Source: Syngnathus acus
Taxonomy: Eukaryota > Chordata > Actinopteri > Syngnathiformes > Syngnathidae
Reading direction: 5' to 3'
NCBI RefSeq assembly: GCF_901709675.1
Contig: NC_051095.1
Span: forward strand, 19,991,456 to 20,055,455
DNA: 64,000 bases
Shown here one piece after another: positions 1 to 14,700 of this stretch. The translations under genes and the position numbers were made by a program. Numbering within the stretch: the first letter of the stretch is position 1; each line of letters starts with the position of its first letter. Under the pieces are notes generated by a model. That model was not told where the DNA came from. It saw nothing but the letters and a program-made list of their open reading frames with translations, and ran no database searches.

Positions 1-646
1 TTGTTATGACTGAGTGAATGTACATTGTCCATTTAGGAGAGTTCTGTTCAAAAAGCTTATCCTGGTTGTGCCGTTATGCTTCTGTTGTAATTGAAAGGGT
101 TGGTTGGTTGGTTGGTTGGTTGGTTGGTTGGTTGGTTGGTTGGTTGGTTGGTTGGTTGGTTGGTTGGTTGGTTGGTTGCAACTATAACAGTGCTTGATTG
201 ACATTTGCTGCCAAATTGCTGCATTTTCAATTTTGATTGTGATCTCCATCCACAACAAAAAGTGCTTTCAAGCAGGAACAATCCGTTGCTCGATAAGACA
301 AATTATAAGAATCGTCATGAACAAGTCACCGTGTGATGCATCATGTACACAACACTCGTCACATGACACATGCACCGAGAAAAAGCATGAAATAAGAAAT
401 GTTATGGAAAAGTGAATGGATTGAAAAAGAATGATGTGACAATTTTTTGCAAATTATTTTGCAAAATTTGTTATGACTGAGTGAATGTACATTGTCCATT
501 TAGGAGAGTTCTGTTCAAAAAGCTTATCCTGGTTGTGCCGTTATGCTTCTGTTGTAATTGAAAGGGTTGGTTGGTTGGTTGGTTGGTTGGTTGGTTGGTT
601 GGTTGGTTGGTTGGTTGGTTGGTTGGTTGGTTGGTTGGTTGGTTGG
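1..646. repeat. Tandem duplication carrying two TTGG microsatellites (FAT intron)
   Basis: The first 108 bases recur without a mismatch from position 468, and each copy runs directly into a (TTGG)n tract (about 109-177 and 566-646). The offset of 467 bases makes this a direct tandem duplication, with about 290 bases of unique DNA between the first TTGG tract and the second copy. The left copy is cut by the window edge, so the true unit may be longer. It lies in the intron before the first visible FAT exon. Perfect identity means either a very recent duplication or an assembly artefact. Confidence 0.85.
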
Positions 647-846
647 TCTGTCTGACGGCAGAATTTCCTGATGAATCTTGTTGAATGTGCCGAGGATGAT
701 GGTTTTCTGGTTGAGAAGTTGTAAGGCAAGGCAGGAGAGCAGAGAGGACGGACGGCATGTGGGCAGGAAGGAGAGCGGGTGGGCTTTTTTTTCCCCTGCC
801 CTTTGATAATCATTCTGTGTAATATTGTGATATTATTTTCTCAAAG

Positions 847-1447
847 GTGACGGACAGCGGCCACCCTCCACTCTCCTCCATCTGTGTGGTCACCATCAAC
901 GTCACTGAGCAGAGCAAGTACCCACCCTCCGTGGTACCCCTGGAGGTCTTCATCACCAACGTGGGTGGTTTTTTTGCCAAGCACCTCATCGGCCGGCTCC
1001 ATGCCTCCGACCAGGACCCGCAGGATGTGCTGGCCTACACGCTGGTCTCCGAGGAGCCCGCCGGGCACCACTTCTCTATGGACAGGGCCACTGGTAAAAT
1101 CTGGGTGGACAAAAGCCTGGAGGAGAGTACCTACGCACTCAACGTCAGCATAACAGATGGCAGATTCAGCATCTGGACATTGGTGAAAGTCCACGTCTGG
1201 GTGGCCACACAGAGGGCGCTGGACTCCGGCTTGACCTTGCGACTGCCCATGATTTCTTCTGAGGAGTTTCTGGCAGATCACTGGCGAGGCCTTCAGCGCA
1301 GCCTGGCTCAAGCTCTGACATTTCCCCGGCAAGAGCTGCACCTTGCCAGCCTCCAGATGCTTCCTGACACCCAGGCTTTGGAGGTTCTGCTGGTCTGGAG
1401 GCCTCAGAGTGGACTGGTCCAGTCGCTACCAACCAACAGACTAGCAG
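847..1447 (+). CDS. fat2: fat2 exon: end of cadherin array and juxta-membrane cadherin-like region
   Basis: The acceptor is ...tctcaaag and the donor is gtgatg; the exon reads open in one frame for 200 codons and leaves 1 nt (phase 1). It starts VTDSGHPPLSS, the usual end of a cadherin repeat, then EQSKYPPSVVPLEVFI, then ASDQDPQD and ALNVSITDGRFS, which are degenerate cadherin-fold motifs typical of the last FAT repeat. The remaining ~90 residues are the region that precedes LamG in FAT proteins and lack Ca-binding motifs. The frame at the exon start is inferred from the reading alone because the previous exon is outside the window. Confidence 0.88.
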
Positions 1448-4400
1448 GTGATGATTCTGCTAATGTCTGTTTCATAGGGTGTATTTACACCTATGCTATT
1501 TGGTCCACTTTAAATGAATTCTGGTGTGGAACAACTGGACCGAGACCCACTTTATGAGGTGGTCTTGCTCTAATAAATGCACAAATATAAGCCGGAATCC
1601 AAAGTGTAGTATTTCCATGTATTGGTTTGTGCTCTGTATGCTGCCTTGGTCATTTATGTTAAATGGGAGCACTAAAAGTTACATGCATGAATGTGTATAG
1701 CTCACTTGCAAAAAGTACTGCATAATTGCAAACTGCACCAAACAAACAAAAAAATGTGCATTTGGTCCAGCTCCGGACCAAACAAACACAGCAAAGGCAA
1801 AGATAGGAAATCCAGGTCCAAACAGTACAAACCCTGCCAGTTTAGCTTCTGTTACAGGTGTTTCTACTCGATAAGCAGGTAGGATGCTCATTCTCAAGCT
1901 CGTTTACCTGCCTGAGTAGAAACTGCTATGGCTAAAGCCAAACTACGGCAGGGTTTGCAATTTATGGACCTGAATTTCCCATCGCTGACCAAAGGACCTT
2001 TCTGGTGTGATTACATCCTTACCAAAGATTAAACTGTTGAGTCATTATCGGTACTCAGTAATGGGTTTGAAAGGTTGCTAAAATAGCGAGCAAAACATGG
2101 GGACCCACCCTGCTCTATAATATTATCATTTGGTCCCATGTAGGCATCTTGTCAGACATCGAGGACTCTCTTGGCCTGGATGTTGTCCATTTAAGCTACA
2201 ACGGCTGTCTTGGGACCGGATGTCCGCCACGGGGATGTCGAAACACTATCCACTTACCAGGAGACATCATGAACCACTTCAGCACCGCCAGACTGTCCTA
2301 CATTACGCCGCAGCACCGCTGGGAAAGCGTCTGTCCCTGTAACGGTATGTCCATCAGTCGTGAGCCAAATTGGAAAGGATTCACAACATTTTCGGGGAGC
2401 TAATCTCATCCCAAGTCATCAACATTGCTGTGTGAAAACAGATTACTTTTGTTAAGTAACTGAAATCTGTTGTCTTTATTTTTAACACAAACTCAAGTGC
2501 TGTAGTTCATTAGTTTGATCGTTCAGTGGAGGGTTGTTTGGCCGATTGGTTCATTGGTTTGTCGGCTGATCTGTCAGTTGGTTGGCTGGCTGTTTAGATC
2601 TGTTAAAGGAGCATTAGACAACATTTCGACCGTCATAAAATGTTATCATAACTTTTCTGATGAAACATCAACTCACAACTCGTTGAATGGTACCATTGTG
2701 ATGGCCTGATGGTGTCTGTGTCGCTTGGACTGGCACAAAAAATAAATTGAGGAGGGCGGCAGGAACCATGCCACACGAAAAACTACAAATGTGCTGCATG
2801 TGCTTTACGGCATACGTCACTTTCCCCTTTCCTTGCAAAGACACTAATTGATGCAATCACCTACGCTATTACTGTTGGCATAAGCTCCACAACATTCGAT
2901 GAAACGGCTGGGAGATGTTGTAAACATGGTAAAAATAACATTAATAATAATGCGGGGTGGCAAAGTTTTCTCCTGCCCATTGTTGTATTTTGAGCTTCAT
3001 AATGCACCACATGTTTTCATTGGAGACAGGTCTGGACTGTAAGCCCACATAATTGAGGTAAAGATACAAGTTTGTGTATATTGATTTTCTGCTTCCAGTG
3101 TTTAGTAGATGTTCTCCATCAAATGCAAAAGTGGAACGTTAGAAACAGATTCATTTGATTGTTTTGTTTCATAAGCAGTTGACAGCCCAACTTTTATTCG
3201 TGAGATGTCTGCCGACCAGAAAAGCTGTTTCCGCCAACTAAATGTGGCAAATCCAGCGATAGTGCCGCTTATGGGGATGTTGATTTGTGTGGGCATTGCT
3301 GCACAGATTAGCAGCGGTGCGGATGGAATAAACGTCAGCCGGAGGCTCCTCGGGATGGAACTTTGTTACCAGTTTGTAGGCGCCACGTCACACCCAGTCT
3401 TTTATTCAACAGCAAGGAGAAGTTATCACCTTCTTTTATTACATCCATTGTTTCAAGGGTCTTTAATATTTAATTTGACACTCACAGCTAATGTTATAAA
3501 ATAAGCACTGTTTCCACCCGACAGCTTTTGTTGCTGTTTATGATGCTCCTCAGATAATTCATCAATAACTGTCAACCAAACGCAAATGCACTTACTTTAT
3601 AACAGTTATCATCCACCTGAATCCATTTACTTTGCGAGTGAGTGAGTGAGTGAGTGAGTGAGTGAGTGAGTGAGTGAGTGAGTGAGTGAGTGAGTGAGTG
3701 AGTGAGTGAGTGAGTGAGTGAGTGAGTGAGTGAGTGAGTGAGTGAGTGAGTGAGTGAGTGGGTGGGTGGCTGGGGTTCATTATAAACTATCAGACACGTA
3801 AATCGACTCGCTTGGACTTAATGCTCATATTCAGGCCAATGTGCGTCAGAGTGACTCATCTGCTCGCTCGTTTTTCGTCAGTGATGTTGACGTTCTGACT
3901 TGGAGCCGGTGGCGTTTTTGTCTTTCAGCTTTCATAGCAATCAAAAAGAGATCAAAGACGCTTTCTGATGGTTTTTGAGCTCCTCCTTTCTTCCGTGGTG
4001 TCTGACAAGCACCAGATCAGAATTGATGCTCACTTTACGGGCCGTTTTATCTGCGCACGCGGCTGCCATCTTGAATGCCTGCAGGATCCATGGCACGCGC
4101 ATTCGTTGCAACTAAAAGGGTTCCCACATAAATGATGTTAGCATCTGTTGAAGGTAGACATGTTGGAATGACTTCACGTCAGCCGTTCAACAAATGTTTG
4201 AAACCCTACCTTGAAACTCTAACCCTGCAATGAAACCTGAATTTGAACTGCTAACTTTGTCATTAAACCCTTAAACATTGTTTAAAATTGTAATTTGCAA
4301 CCCTAACACGGAAACACTGGTTTGAAACTTTAATTTAAAATGCTAATGTAAAACCCTAATATTGAAAACCTAAATTACTGCCTCATCTAAATTTAAACTT

Positions 4401-7400
4401 AAAACCCTAACCCTGTCTTGAAACTTGAAACCCTAACCCTATCTTGACACGCTAATTTCAAAACCTAACCCATATTTGAAGACTCAAAGTGAAACTCTAA
4501 CCCAGGCTTGGCTGTCTAAAATCCTTTGAAACCCTAACCGTAGATTGGAAGACTGACCCTGGAAGGAATTAATTTGAAACATGAACCCTTTATTGACTCC
4601 CTATTCTTGTCTTTAAACCCTCATTTCAAACTCTTATCCTCATTTGAAGACCTAATTTGAAACACTAACCTCAGTCTTGAGGTCCTATTTTCAAACTTGA
4701 AACCCTAACACTGTTTTGAAACCCTACTTTAATTAATAACACTGGGTTGAAAACCTACCTCAAATCCTAACCTAATTTAAAATGCTAACCCTAACTTGAA
4801 ATCATAATTTCAAACCCTAATTTTTGTTTGCAAATCACATTTGAAACTCTAAACCAGGCTTGAAACCTCAAGATTGGTCTGAAAACTGAGTTTGGAACCC
4901 TCATTTCTTTTTTTCTTCCTTTCAGGCAAATACAAACCAACATGGTCAGTGTCATATAACAACAGATAACAAATGAGCAAATTGGGAACGAAAGTCGATA
5001 CGCCTGCAAAAGAGTGGGAAGCAGAATATTAATTTAATCCCACCCTCATCCATCGTTCAAATTGCAAAAACCCTCATTTATAAAGCAATGTATGGCAAAC
5101 ATCTTGGATGGCCTTGGTCTCAGTGCGTCTCTGCATTTGTGTCTCAGAATCGGCGCTGGGGTTCAGAGACGAAGCCTTCCTCAAGTACGTCCACGGCATG
5201 GACGAGGACCAGCAGGACTTCACCATCTCCCTGAGTTTTAGAACCTTCCAGCAAGATGGTCTCCTTATGCTGGCCAATGGTACCGACTGGGGAAGCTTGC
5301 AGGTAATTCAAGGCTTTCAAACTCCACCAACCTTAGGTCTGTCATGAACAGACCCACAAAAAAAAAACTCAAAAAAGATCCCTGGAAAGATCCCGGGAGA
5401 TTTTTGCTTCAAGCAGACATTTTAGCCTCCTCTGGCTCTGTTGCAACTAGATTAAAAACAAACACCAAATTTGGTTGGCATGTCTGTCATAAAGAGACGC
5501 ACAGAAAGGTGTCACAAAGCCATGCCTGAAAACACACTGAAATTTAGCAAATTCTGTTTGGTTGGGCCATTTTAAGGTCATTTTTGCATTTATTCAAGGG
5601 TCCTTCAAAGACAAACATGACGGTGAAGTTTGATGACTTCATCTTACTTTGAGTGATTATTTTGTTTCATTTGGGGGATTTTGGGACATTATAGGATGTG
5701 ACTTTACTTTTTGTGAGTGCACCTGAATAAGCCCTGCTTGCCTGCCACATGACGGCATTCCTCATACAAAGCATTTTGAGACTTTTGAAGACCATATAAT
5801 GGGCAAAAGTAGGAAAAAAAATGTATCTCTCACTAGAAGACGCTCCGGAGCTCGCACAACAATGTGTGAGCACGTAACGGTTTGTATTGAACGCAGTGGC
5901 CATGAATAACTCTCTGAACAGATGAAGTGCCGCGTGATGCCGCCCCTCGCGGGGGCTCAACGCACACTGGCAGAATGTTCAATCACCTTGATTCTGGGAA
6001 AAAAAATCTTTCAAAAGATCACCTGATCCCAGAGCCTGCAGTGCCTCACTGCTGGGTGTTGGAAACACTTAAAGAAGGGTTCTTAGGGAGCACAATGGAC
6101 TTCAGAGAGAATTTATTAAGATGGTCATCTGTGGCCCTGCACCTTGGGTTTTGAGGGGAAGGTATTTTGAAAGGTTAAGACAAAAACAACAGACTCGGGT
6201 TCACACCTATTTGTTTGGACATGATGGAAAAAATGAAAAATTAATGTATTTCCAGAAACCTTTACACCAGCTGTTCCAAGCGTTTTCAACTGGATTTACA
6301 AAATATGCTCCATGTCCCTTTTTCACACTGCCTGTCAGAACTTGCGTCTTCCCATCACTGGGCAGCTTCTTAACATGTTTTAGAAAGAGCTACAAAAACT
6401 GCCACTAGGTAAGATTTTCAGCAAATAGCTCGGGATAGAAATGATGGATGTTCCACAGAAAAAAAATGCAAATAGATGAATTTACAAACAGTGAGCTGCA
6501 AATAAGCGGGGGATTGTATTTCCTTCTTCTGCTTCAAACATTGAATTCACAGGTTGGTTTCAACACACTCCGTTCCATATTGATGCCTTTTGAACAGAAC
6601 TGTGACAAAACGGAACTGACGGGTGGCGTGAAAGGGCTTTGTGTGAAAGGTAACAATGAGAAACGAGGGTATTTAATGATCCCCCTTAAATCTTACATCC
6701 ATCTTCCACCGCTAATCCGGAGTCGGGTCGCAGGGCCAGCAGTTTCAACAGGGACGCCCAGACTTTCCTGTCCCCAGGTCATTCCGGGGGATTCCAAGGT
6801 GTTCTCAGGCCAGTCGAGAGACATTGTCTTTCCAGCACGTCCTGGGTCATCCCCAGAGGCTCCTACCAGTGGGACATGCCCGGGACACCTCCTCAGGAGG
6901 CATCCTAATGAGATGCCCGAGCCACCTCATCTGGCTCCTCTATATGCGGAGGAGCAGCAGCTCGACTCCCACGTGTCCCTGCCGGATGACTGAGCTTCTC
7001 ACCCTATCTCTAAGGGAGAGCCAATAACTAATTTCGGCCACTTGCATCAGGGATCTTGTTCTTTTGATCATAGCTTGTCCCCCTAGGTGAGGGTAGGAAC
7101 GTAGATCGACCGGTAAATTGAGAGCTTCGCCTTTCGGCTCAGTTCTTTCTTCACCACGACAGACCGGTACAGAGTCCTTATAATTTTTAACTACCTAAAT
7201 TTTAGTCATAGTTTTAAAGTGTAAATACTGTAAACCACAAACTACGATCCAAACATTCTTGTCTTGTTTCAGCATACATTTCACATTACGTACGGTTTGA
7301 TGAAAACTGCAAACAAAGAACACTTGTACACGGCAAAGATTTTCCATTAGAACGAGTCTAAACTTAGCTCCTCTCCAATATACAGAGCTGGTCAGATTTG

Positions 7401-10400
7401 ATGTCTGATTTATTAGGATGTGCTTTATTATGTTGTTTTCTTCACGTGCTGGGCCCCATAAGTAAGAGTGCACTTTTTAAAATTGTGGCATAATATTTTA
7501 TTGCAAATTGCTTTGTGGACCTACACATTACAGCTACAGCAGATTGAGCACAACTGATCTAATTGATGTAATACCTTGGGATACAAGCAGTGTTCCCCTG
7601 ACACTGCCCACTAATTGCTTACTGCTTTCACACCCTCAGCGCACATATGGCGCAACAAAAAACCCCAAAAAGAATCATACCTGAGCTCTATTGGCATTTT
7701 GCATTTCCATACCTGCCTCATACAAAAGAAATGAAACGTTTATTTGTCCCATGTGGCTTACAGAGCATGAAAAAAAATGTGTTCAAACATTCCATGATGA
7801 AAGTGTGGGAGCCTTTTCAGACTGGAATGCGCACCATCCTCCTGGAATCATTGTCACACGGACCACGCGCTCCACCAAAGACGCCCACTGGGTTATTTTA
7901 CCTAGTCTCGCGTCATATAGGGAGCTTCTTCACAGTGATATATGTAAATGTTCCTTACTAATATAGGATTCCACCTGTGCAGGGCTTGGTCTCTGATAAC
8001 AAATGCAATATATGTCATTTAAACATATTTGCTCAGGAGATTTAAAAGAAAAAAAATCAGGGATAAATTCCCTCATACATGATGTTGAATGACAACAAAA
8101 AATTTTACTTTTGATACGTGATAAAGGCCACCTTGACCTGCTTTTTTGATTTATTACTATGATTTGACATCTTGAATTAGCTATATAAGCCAATCAAAGA
8201 CTGAATATTAGCGTTAAGTATAATCTAATCTTGAGTGATTTTTTTTTTATATTTACTGGGCAAAGTCCTGAAACTTCTTCATGAGGATTATCTCAACATT
8301 TTTACAGCAATTAGTTATATTATTAATATCCAACATTTAGTATAGTTTATAGTTTCAACCATTTTTACGCTCACATTTTGTTGATGAAAAGTGTCACACG
8401 TCACCTCATATTTTCTATTGGAAAACAGAAAACATTGATGCCACAATTTAATTTTCATGTTTATTACAAAATTCTCATTTACTGACATTAATTTCTGGAC
8501 AATTCAAATCAGTTTGGTCCAATTCAAACCACAAAGCCTTTAATCCTTGACCTAGTCCTAACTCATTTGTGGTAGACATCTATAAATACATATATATCCT
8601 CTATTTTGATATATAGGAGGTTTGCATTTTTTTTCTTTCTTTTCCATATACCTACAATGTACATCTTAGTATTATCTCATATTTTGGACAGATGTGGTGC
8701 TGGTTTGGCCAACATGTGCATATTGCTCACTGTGGTATAAGGGATGCTCAGGAGGTTTGTGTTGAATCTTCAGACACATGGAAAATGAAAGGGAACGTTG
8801 GATACGAGTGCCTTCGGGTTTTCAAGATATGCACCCTCATTAAGCTGGTTTGCCAGTCACCAATCACCCCCACAGGAGAAAAACAAAGACGTACAATGTG
8901 CTAGGTAGAGCTGTGTATTATCCGTACATTTTCTGTAGTTGCAAGTTATTCGGCAAGCAAATGTCATTACTGTCGGTTATGCATATTTGAAATCCACACA
9001 GTGAGTGCCTGTCATTTTGTTATGTTTTCTGAGCCACATGGGGGCGCCGGTTAGTACAAGCGAAGTGTAGTTGAGAACCTTGCTGTGCCACTTAATAGGC
9101 GTTCGCTGTCAAGATGGGGCTATGCATGCCAATGAGCTCCTCCCCCACTGGCCTTTTTTCTTACCGACGCGTACTAAGCAAATTCGATGAAGCCTTTATT
9201 TTTATTTTGTTATATGTACATGGTCTTTATTACTGAAGAGCTGTGTGCGTGTTTGTGTATGTACATGTGTATAAATAACACACAAACGTTGTTCAACCCC
9301 CACCACACACACTCCACAAGAAGCTCCCACAGTGCAGTGTTGCTCGGGATCGTTGATTTATGAAGTTGCGAAACCATGGAGCTTTTCCAGTCCCTCCGGA
9401 GCTCGGGTTGGCTTGATGCCGCGCTGCGCGTCGACTGGTGCTGATGCTGTAAATCCTCTGAGTGAGGCTTCTTGAAATATCTGGCAGCAAAGATGACACC
9501 CAGTGATGTAAAATAGATTACAAGGCAAGGCCGCCTCTTGTCCTGCCGTCAGCACTTGTTCAGCACGTTTGCCACGATAAGGACGCCGCCGTATGGGCAG
9601 CATCAAGTCCCGTTGTGCCCGCTCTGCTAACTGGCCTCCCACCAACCTCCACGTGTGCTTTTGCATACACATTAAAGGAGTGTTGGTCATTTCTCAGATT
9701 CGCCACTGCCGCTATGGCAGTTTTTTTTGTGACCACATGACCATATTGTTTGTATACCGGAAGATATTCGTGGGTTAATACAAAGATGGCTTCCTCTGAA
9801 GTTTTGATAACTGGCTTACATTTTTAAAACTGAATGGAAGGACCAGTACGTTTCTTTTACCATTTTGTCTATGTGTGGAGCATGCTAACACAAAAACAAG
9901 TACAGTTTACTAATCAATAAATATGAAATGACTTATAAGTGGTTTGTACCACATAACACTCTTAGTACCACGTAAGTGATAAAAACGAACTAAAGTCATT
10001 GTCACCACTCATTGGTTAGTATTTTGGGCTATCTGTGGCGTGCATCGTAGGCTTAAATCCTTAGGCTGAATTCGGGGCCCAGTACGCCCCCTGTAAATAC
10101 AAGCAACGCATAAAAGGCGGGAGAAGATTTGTCTGTGGGAATTACGAGAGCAAATAAGCATCAATAAAACATCACAGGGGCTCTTTTGTTCTCTCTCTCT
10201 CTCTCACTGCTTCTGCGATAAAAAGCGCTGAGTGAGCATAAATGCTTAGAGGCGCACTGATGTGGAGCCAAAAGCTAATTTTGCATTTATGGGTAATGCA
10301 AACTCCTGTCTTGTCAGTGTTTGTTTCCCCCCACGCCGACGCTAACATCCCAAGGTCAACACCATTCCGCTCTGACTTGATGCTGCGTTGGCGTCATTTG

Positions 10401-11756
10401 AGTTCATAGTGGGAGGAAGGCACTGGATTAGTCAAAATAAGCTAATTATTCATAAACGCTTTTCTAAAAAAAAAAAAAAAAAGCGACGCTGTCACCCAAA
10501 TAACAATAAGACAATCAGGCGAGCGGGGACTCCTCCGGCCGTCATGACTACTTTTTACCGCGGCACCATTGAGAGCGTCCTCTCCAGCTGTATTGCTGTC
10601 TGGGGTGGCAGCTGCACTGACCAAGACTTGAAGGCCCTGCAGCGCATTGTGAAAACGGCTAGTAAGACTATTGGTGCTTCTCTCCCCTCCTTGAAGGACA
10701 TTTACACCTCCCATCTCACCCGCAAGGCGACCAAGATTGTGAGTGATGTGAGTCACCCCGCTCACTCTTTGTTTGAACTTCTGCCCTCTGGGAGGCGGTA
10801 CAGGAGCCTGCGCTCCCGCACCACCAGACTTTCCAACAGCTTCGTACTCCAGGCTGTTAGGATCCTGAACTCGCTCCCCCTTTCAGCGTAGCGTCCTGTT
10901 CTTGCTGTATGCTCACTGGCTCGGTTTTGCCCCTCATATTCAATGGGTTATTGGTCTGTTTTTATTCATCGCTCATTTTATTTTATTTATTTATTATTTA
11001 TTATTTATGGTTTGTGCCTTCTTGTTTTTGTTTTGTGTCGCCTACTTGTATGTCTCGTCACCGTGGGATGGAGGAAACGGAATTTCGGTTTCTTTGTGTG
11101 TCTTGACATATGAAGGGATTGACAATAAAGCTGACTTTGACTTTGATAAGAACAAATGAAAGTTCAGAACCACCATTAAATGTGAAAAATGTACCTTATG
11201 GTCATTACTTTTTCGTTTGCTTAATATTATTAATATTTAATCATTATTAACATTGAACTAGAGTGCAAAATCATCTTTTATTTCATAAAAAAAGAAAAGG
11301 ATATATTTGATGGGCAAAAATGAAGACACTAAAATTTAACTAAATAAAACTAAAAATTTGATGTTTATAGTCAACTTTGAAAATGTCCATTAGGTTCTTC
11401 AAAAACTAACTCAACTTTCTGAAATATAAAAATGAATATTATAATATTAGACTATATCGTGTTTATTGTTTCTAAAAATCAAGGTTTATAAATCACTGAT
11501 CAGCAAGTTTTAAAACAATCAATGATCCGATCAGAAGATGGACCAATTTATCCAATCAATGTTGAGTCAACCCCCCCTGAATCTTACAGCAAATTGGGAA
11601 ATGTCTTGTTTCTTGTGAGCGTGCATTTCTAGGGGGAAGGGACAAGCTGAGACGTAAGGGGTGGTTTTGGAATTGTGCCTTAGCCAAATTTGCATATGCC
11701 ATGTTGAACGATGCGTAGTGTGTCCACCAAATTTAATTTGATGTAATTTGTAAAGA

Positions 11757-11787
<31 letters not shown>

Positions 11788-14700
11788 AGCCTAAGCAATA
11801 ATGTTGCTAAGAATGACGTCACTTCAATTATTTGTTATACTGGGATTGAGTCATTTTGGGCATATAATTGAAGAGAAGATAGATCAAAACTTTGGGAATG
11901 AAGAGTTTAAATAAATGACTGGATTGGAAAAAGAAGATAGATCAGTGAAATTGTCTGTGTGTGCAGAGAGGCCCAGGGAGGAGTGAAGCAAGCCCCAAAA
12001 TCTTAAAATTGGCTCGAGACAATTCATGTGACTTGACATGTGGTTTTCGATAAACCTTTTTTGTAACGATCTAAGACTCAAAGACTCCGACTGACTTTAA
12101 TCTTCCATCCTCAGGTGAATGGCGGTCATCTTCACTTCTCCTTCAGCTGTGGCATCCTGCCTCCCTCCCGCTTGGCCCTGGCCTCCCCTGCAGTGTCCGA
12201 TGGCCGCTGGCACCAAGTCCTGCTGGAGGTGAGCGCCACGTCCTTGAGGCTTACTTTGGACCACCGGGGGCATGCCTCAACCAGCCTGGCGTCGCCATGC
12301 CGCCTGATGAGCTCTGGCGGAGTCCTGCTCTTTGCTGGTCACCAATTCCACGGTTGCCTGGAGCACCTGGAGCTTAACGGGGAACCGATTAGAGCGGGTG
12401 ATGCGTCGGAATGGAGCGGTCCGGGAAGGAGGCGGGTCTTTGGAGTCTACGAGTGCTGCGCTCATGCGGCACCCTGCGACCGTAACCCATGCCAGAATGG
12501 CGGAGTCTGCCATGAGGACACCAGTGGAGGTGAGTGTGTGCGCTTGCACGCGCAGTTTTTTCAGAGGCTGCGACCGATTAATTGTAATTTTGTTCGTCTG
12601 GGCATAGACGACTTACATAAGACCAAATTTAACTTGTACCTCACGGCAGAGGGCAATATTATCGGAGAACATATTAAACTCGTATCTCCGACACCACTGT
12701 AGATCCATATATCAGAAACTGTAGTTCCATCCATCCGTCCATCCATTTTCTGTACCGCTTTGTCCCCACGAGGGTTGCGGGCGTGCTGGAGCCTATCCCA
12801 GCGGTCATCGGGCAGTAGGCGGGGGACACCCTGAACCGGTTGCCAGCCAATCGCAGGGCACACAGAGACAAACAACCATCCGCACTCGCACTCACACCTA
12901 GGGGCAATTTGGAGTGCTCAATCGGCCTACTGTTATTGGGATGTGGGAGGAAACCAGAGTGCCCGGAGAAAACCCACGCGGGCACGGGGAGAACATGCAA
13001 ACTCCACACAGGGAGGGCCGGAGGTGGAATCGAACCCGCACCCTCCTAACTGGGTGGACGTGCTAACCAGTGCGCCACCGAGCAGTCTACTGTAGTTCCG
13101 TTTCTGCTTATAAGTATGACAAGTATTGACAAAATTAAGGGTTTGCATGTCTTGCACGCAGCACTTGTATCATCTTTTCATGTGAAATATTGCCAAACTT
13201 TAGAGTACTTCTCACTTGCTGCCATGTTGGAAAAGTTCAACAACCAAAATATTCTTGTGTGACGTCATCACTTATTTGCGACATAAGAATCAATAGGCAT
13301 TTCGTTTCTTCTCCTCATTTGTGGTATAAAGGTGCGATGAAAGTCACGTGAGTGAATAACAATGACCTGTAATCCATATTCTATTCTGTCCTAACTTTCA
13401 TGCTGAGCAACTGCCAGCCATTCAGCAATGTGTCCATCTCATTATACAAAAAGAACACTCAAAAACTGCACAGAAATAGACTCCAGGCTGGAGTCCCATG
13501 CTGACCCTTATTAGCATTTTAGCTTATCACAAATTGGCGAGCACGAGGATTCTTCTTAGTAAAGATAGCAGCTCACCTCACTTTGCAATTCAGAACAGAG
13601 CCGATAAAGATCATACCTGAAATGCTTCACTTTGACACTGAGAGGTTTGTGTGTATGGTGGTGTGTGCGTCCGTGCGTGCGTGCGTACTTGTGTAAATGA
13701 AAAAATAACTTAACAGATTTCACTTATGGCAAAAATTTGCTGGTATTTTTTTTAGAGCATATTCCCACAATAAACAAGGGAACACTGTACTGTAAGAAGT
13801 AGTACACTAGTACTGTGTACTCATATTACAGTAGTCTTAAGTATCACATTACTTAATGTAGCTTTACATTACTAGATTGAGCTTAGTATTATATTACTCC
13901 ATCCTAAAAAACTGCTGGGTTAACATTTGGACCAACCCAGGAATTCTGCTCAATTTGACCCAACTTTGGGTGGTTTTGCAAAAAACATTTTTCTTACAAA
14001 AAAAAGTCAAAGTGAAAGTCTGCTTTATTGTCAATTTCTTCACATGCCAAGACACACAAAGAAATCGAAATTACATTCCCACTATCCCACGGTGACAAGA
14101 CATAGTACACAATATACACACAAGTAAACAACACAAAAAAATAAAAACAAGAAGGCACAAACAATGAATAAATAAGAGTGATGAATAAATAATAAATAAA
14201 CAAATAACATAATAAATAAGAGGAGCAAAAATGGAGCAAGTGTGCATACAGCAGACAGTCAGAATAGAGCGCAAAAGTACAGGACAGAAGGGGGGAGAGA
14301 GTTCAGGATCCTAACAGCCTGGAGTATGAAGCTGTTGGTGAGTCTGGTGGTGCGGGAGCGCAGGCTCCTGTACCTCTTCCCAGAGGGCAGAAGATCAAAC
14401 AAAGAGTGAGCGGGGTGACTCACATCACTCACAATCGCGGTCGCCTTGCGGGTGAGACGGGAGGTGTAAATGTCCTTCAGGGAGGGGAGTGAAGCACCAA
14501 TAATCTTACCAGCCGTGTTCGCTATGCGCTGCAGGGCCTTCATGTTGTATTCAGTGCAGCTACCACCCCAAACAGCGATACAACTGGAGAGGACGCTCTC
14601 AATGGTGCCACGGTAGAATGTAGTCATGACGGCCGGAGGAGCACTTGCTCGCCTGAGTTTCCGCAGGAAGTACAGGCGGCGCTGAGCTTTCTTCGCCAGA

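Larger units (their letters stand above)
2345..5147. other. fat2 intron
   Basis: A 2.8 kb intron with no recognisable coding sequence. It holds the GAGT microsatellite and, in its last third, the degenerate TTGAAACCCTAA array listed separately. The rest looks like ordinary AT-rich intron. Confidence 0.8.
5303..12114. other. fat2 intron (6.8 kb)
   Basis: The largest fat2 intron in the window. It contains an RTE/Rex-like LINE fragment (about 6697-7178), a truncated L2-like LINE in sense orientation (about 10516-11144) and an (AAAT)n tract (11757-11788). The remaining sequence is AT-rich and shows no exon-like reading frame that would fit the phase 0/phase 0 junction of the flanking exons. Confidence 0.75.

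Noticed and set aside
109-646. TTGG and GAGT arrays as CRISPR-like or coding repeats
   Set aside because: They are uninterrupted tetranucleotide microsatellites without spacers; the NQPT repeats are translation artefacts.
6448-6993. 181-codon plus frame as a gene
   Set aside because: Its second half is an antisense LINE fragment and the first half is AT-rich intron without similarity.
12549-12702. Extension of the fat2 exon to the stop at 12702
   Set aside because: A consensus donor gtgagt at 12530 joins in phase with the EGF exon at 15020 and completes the Cys pattern; the read-through has no EGF features.
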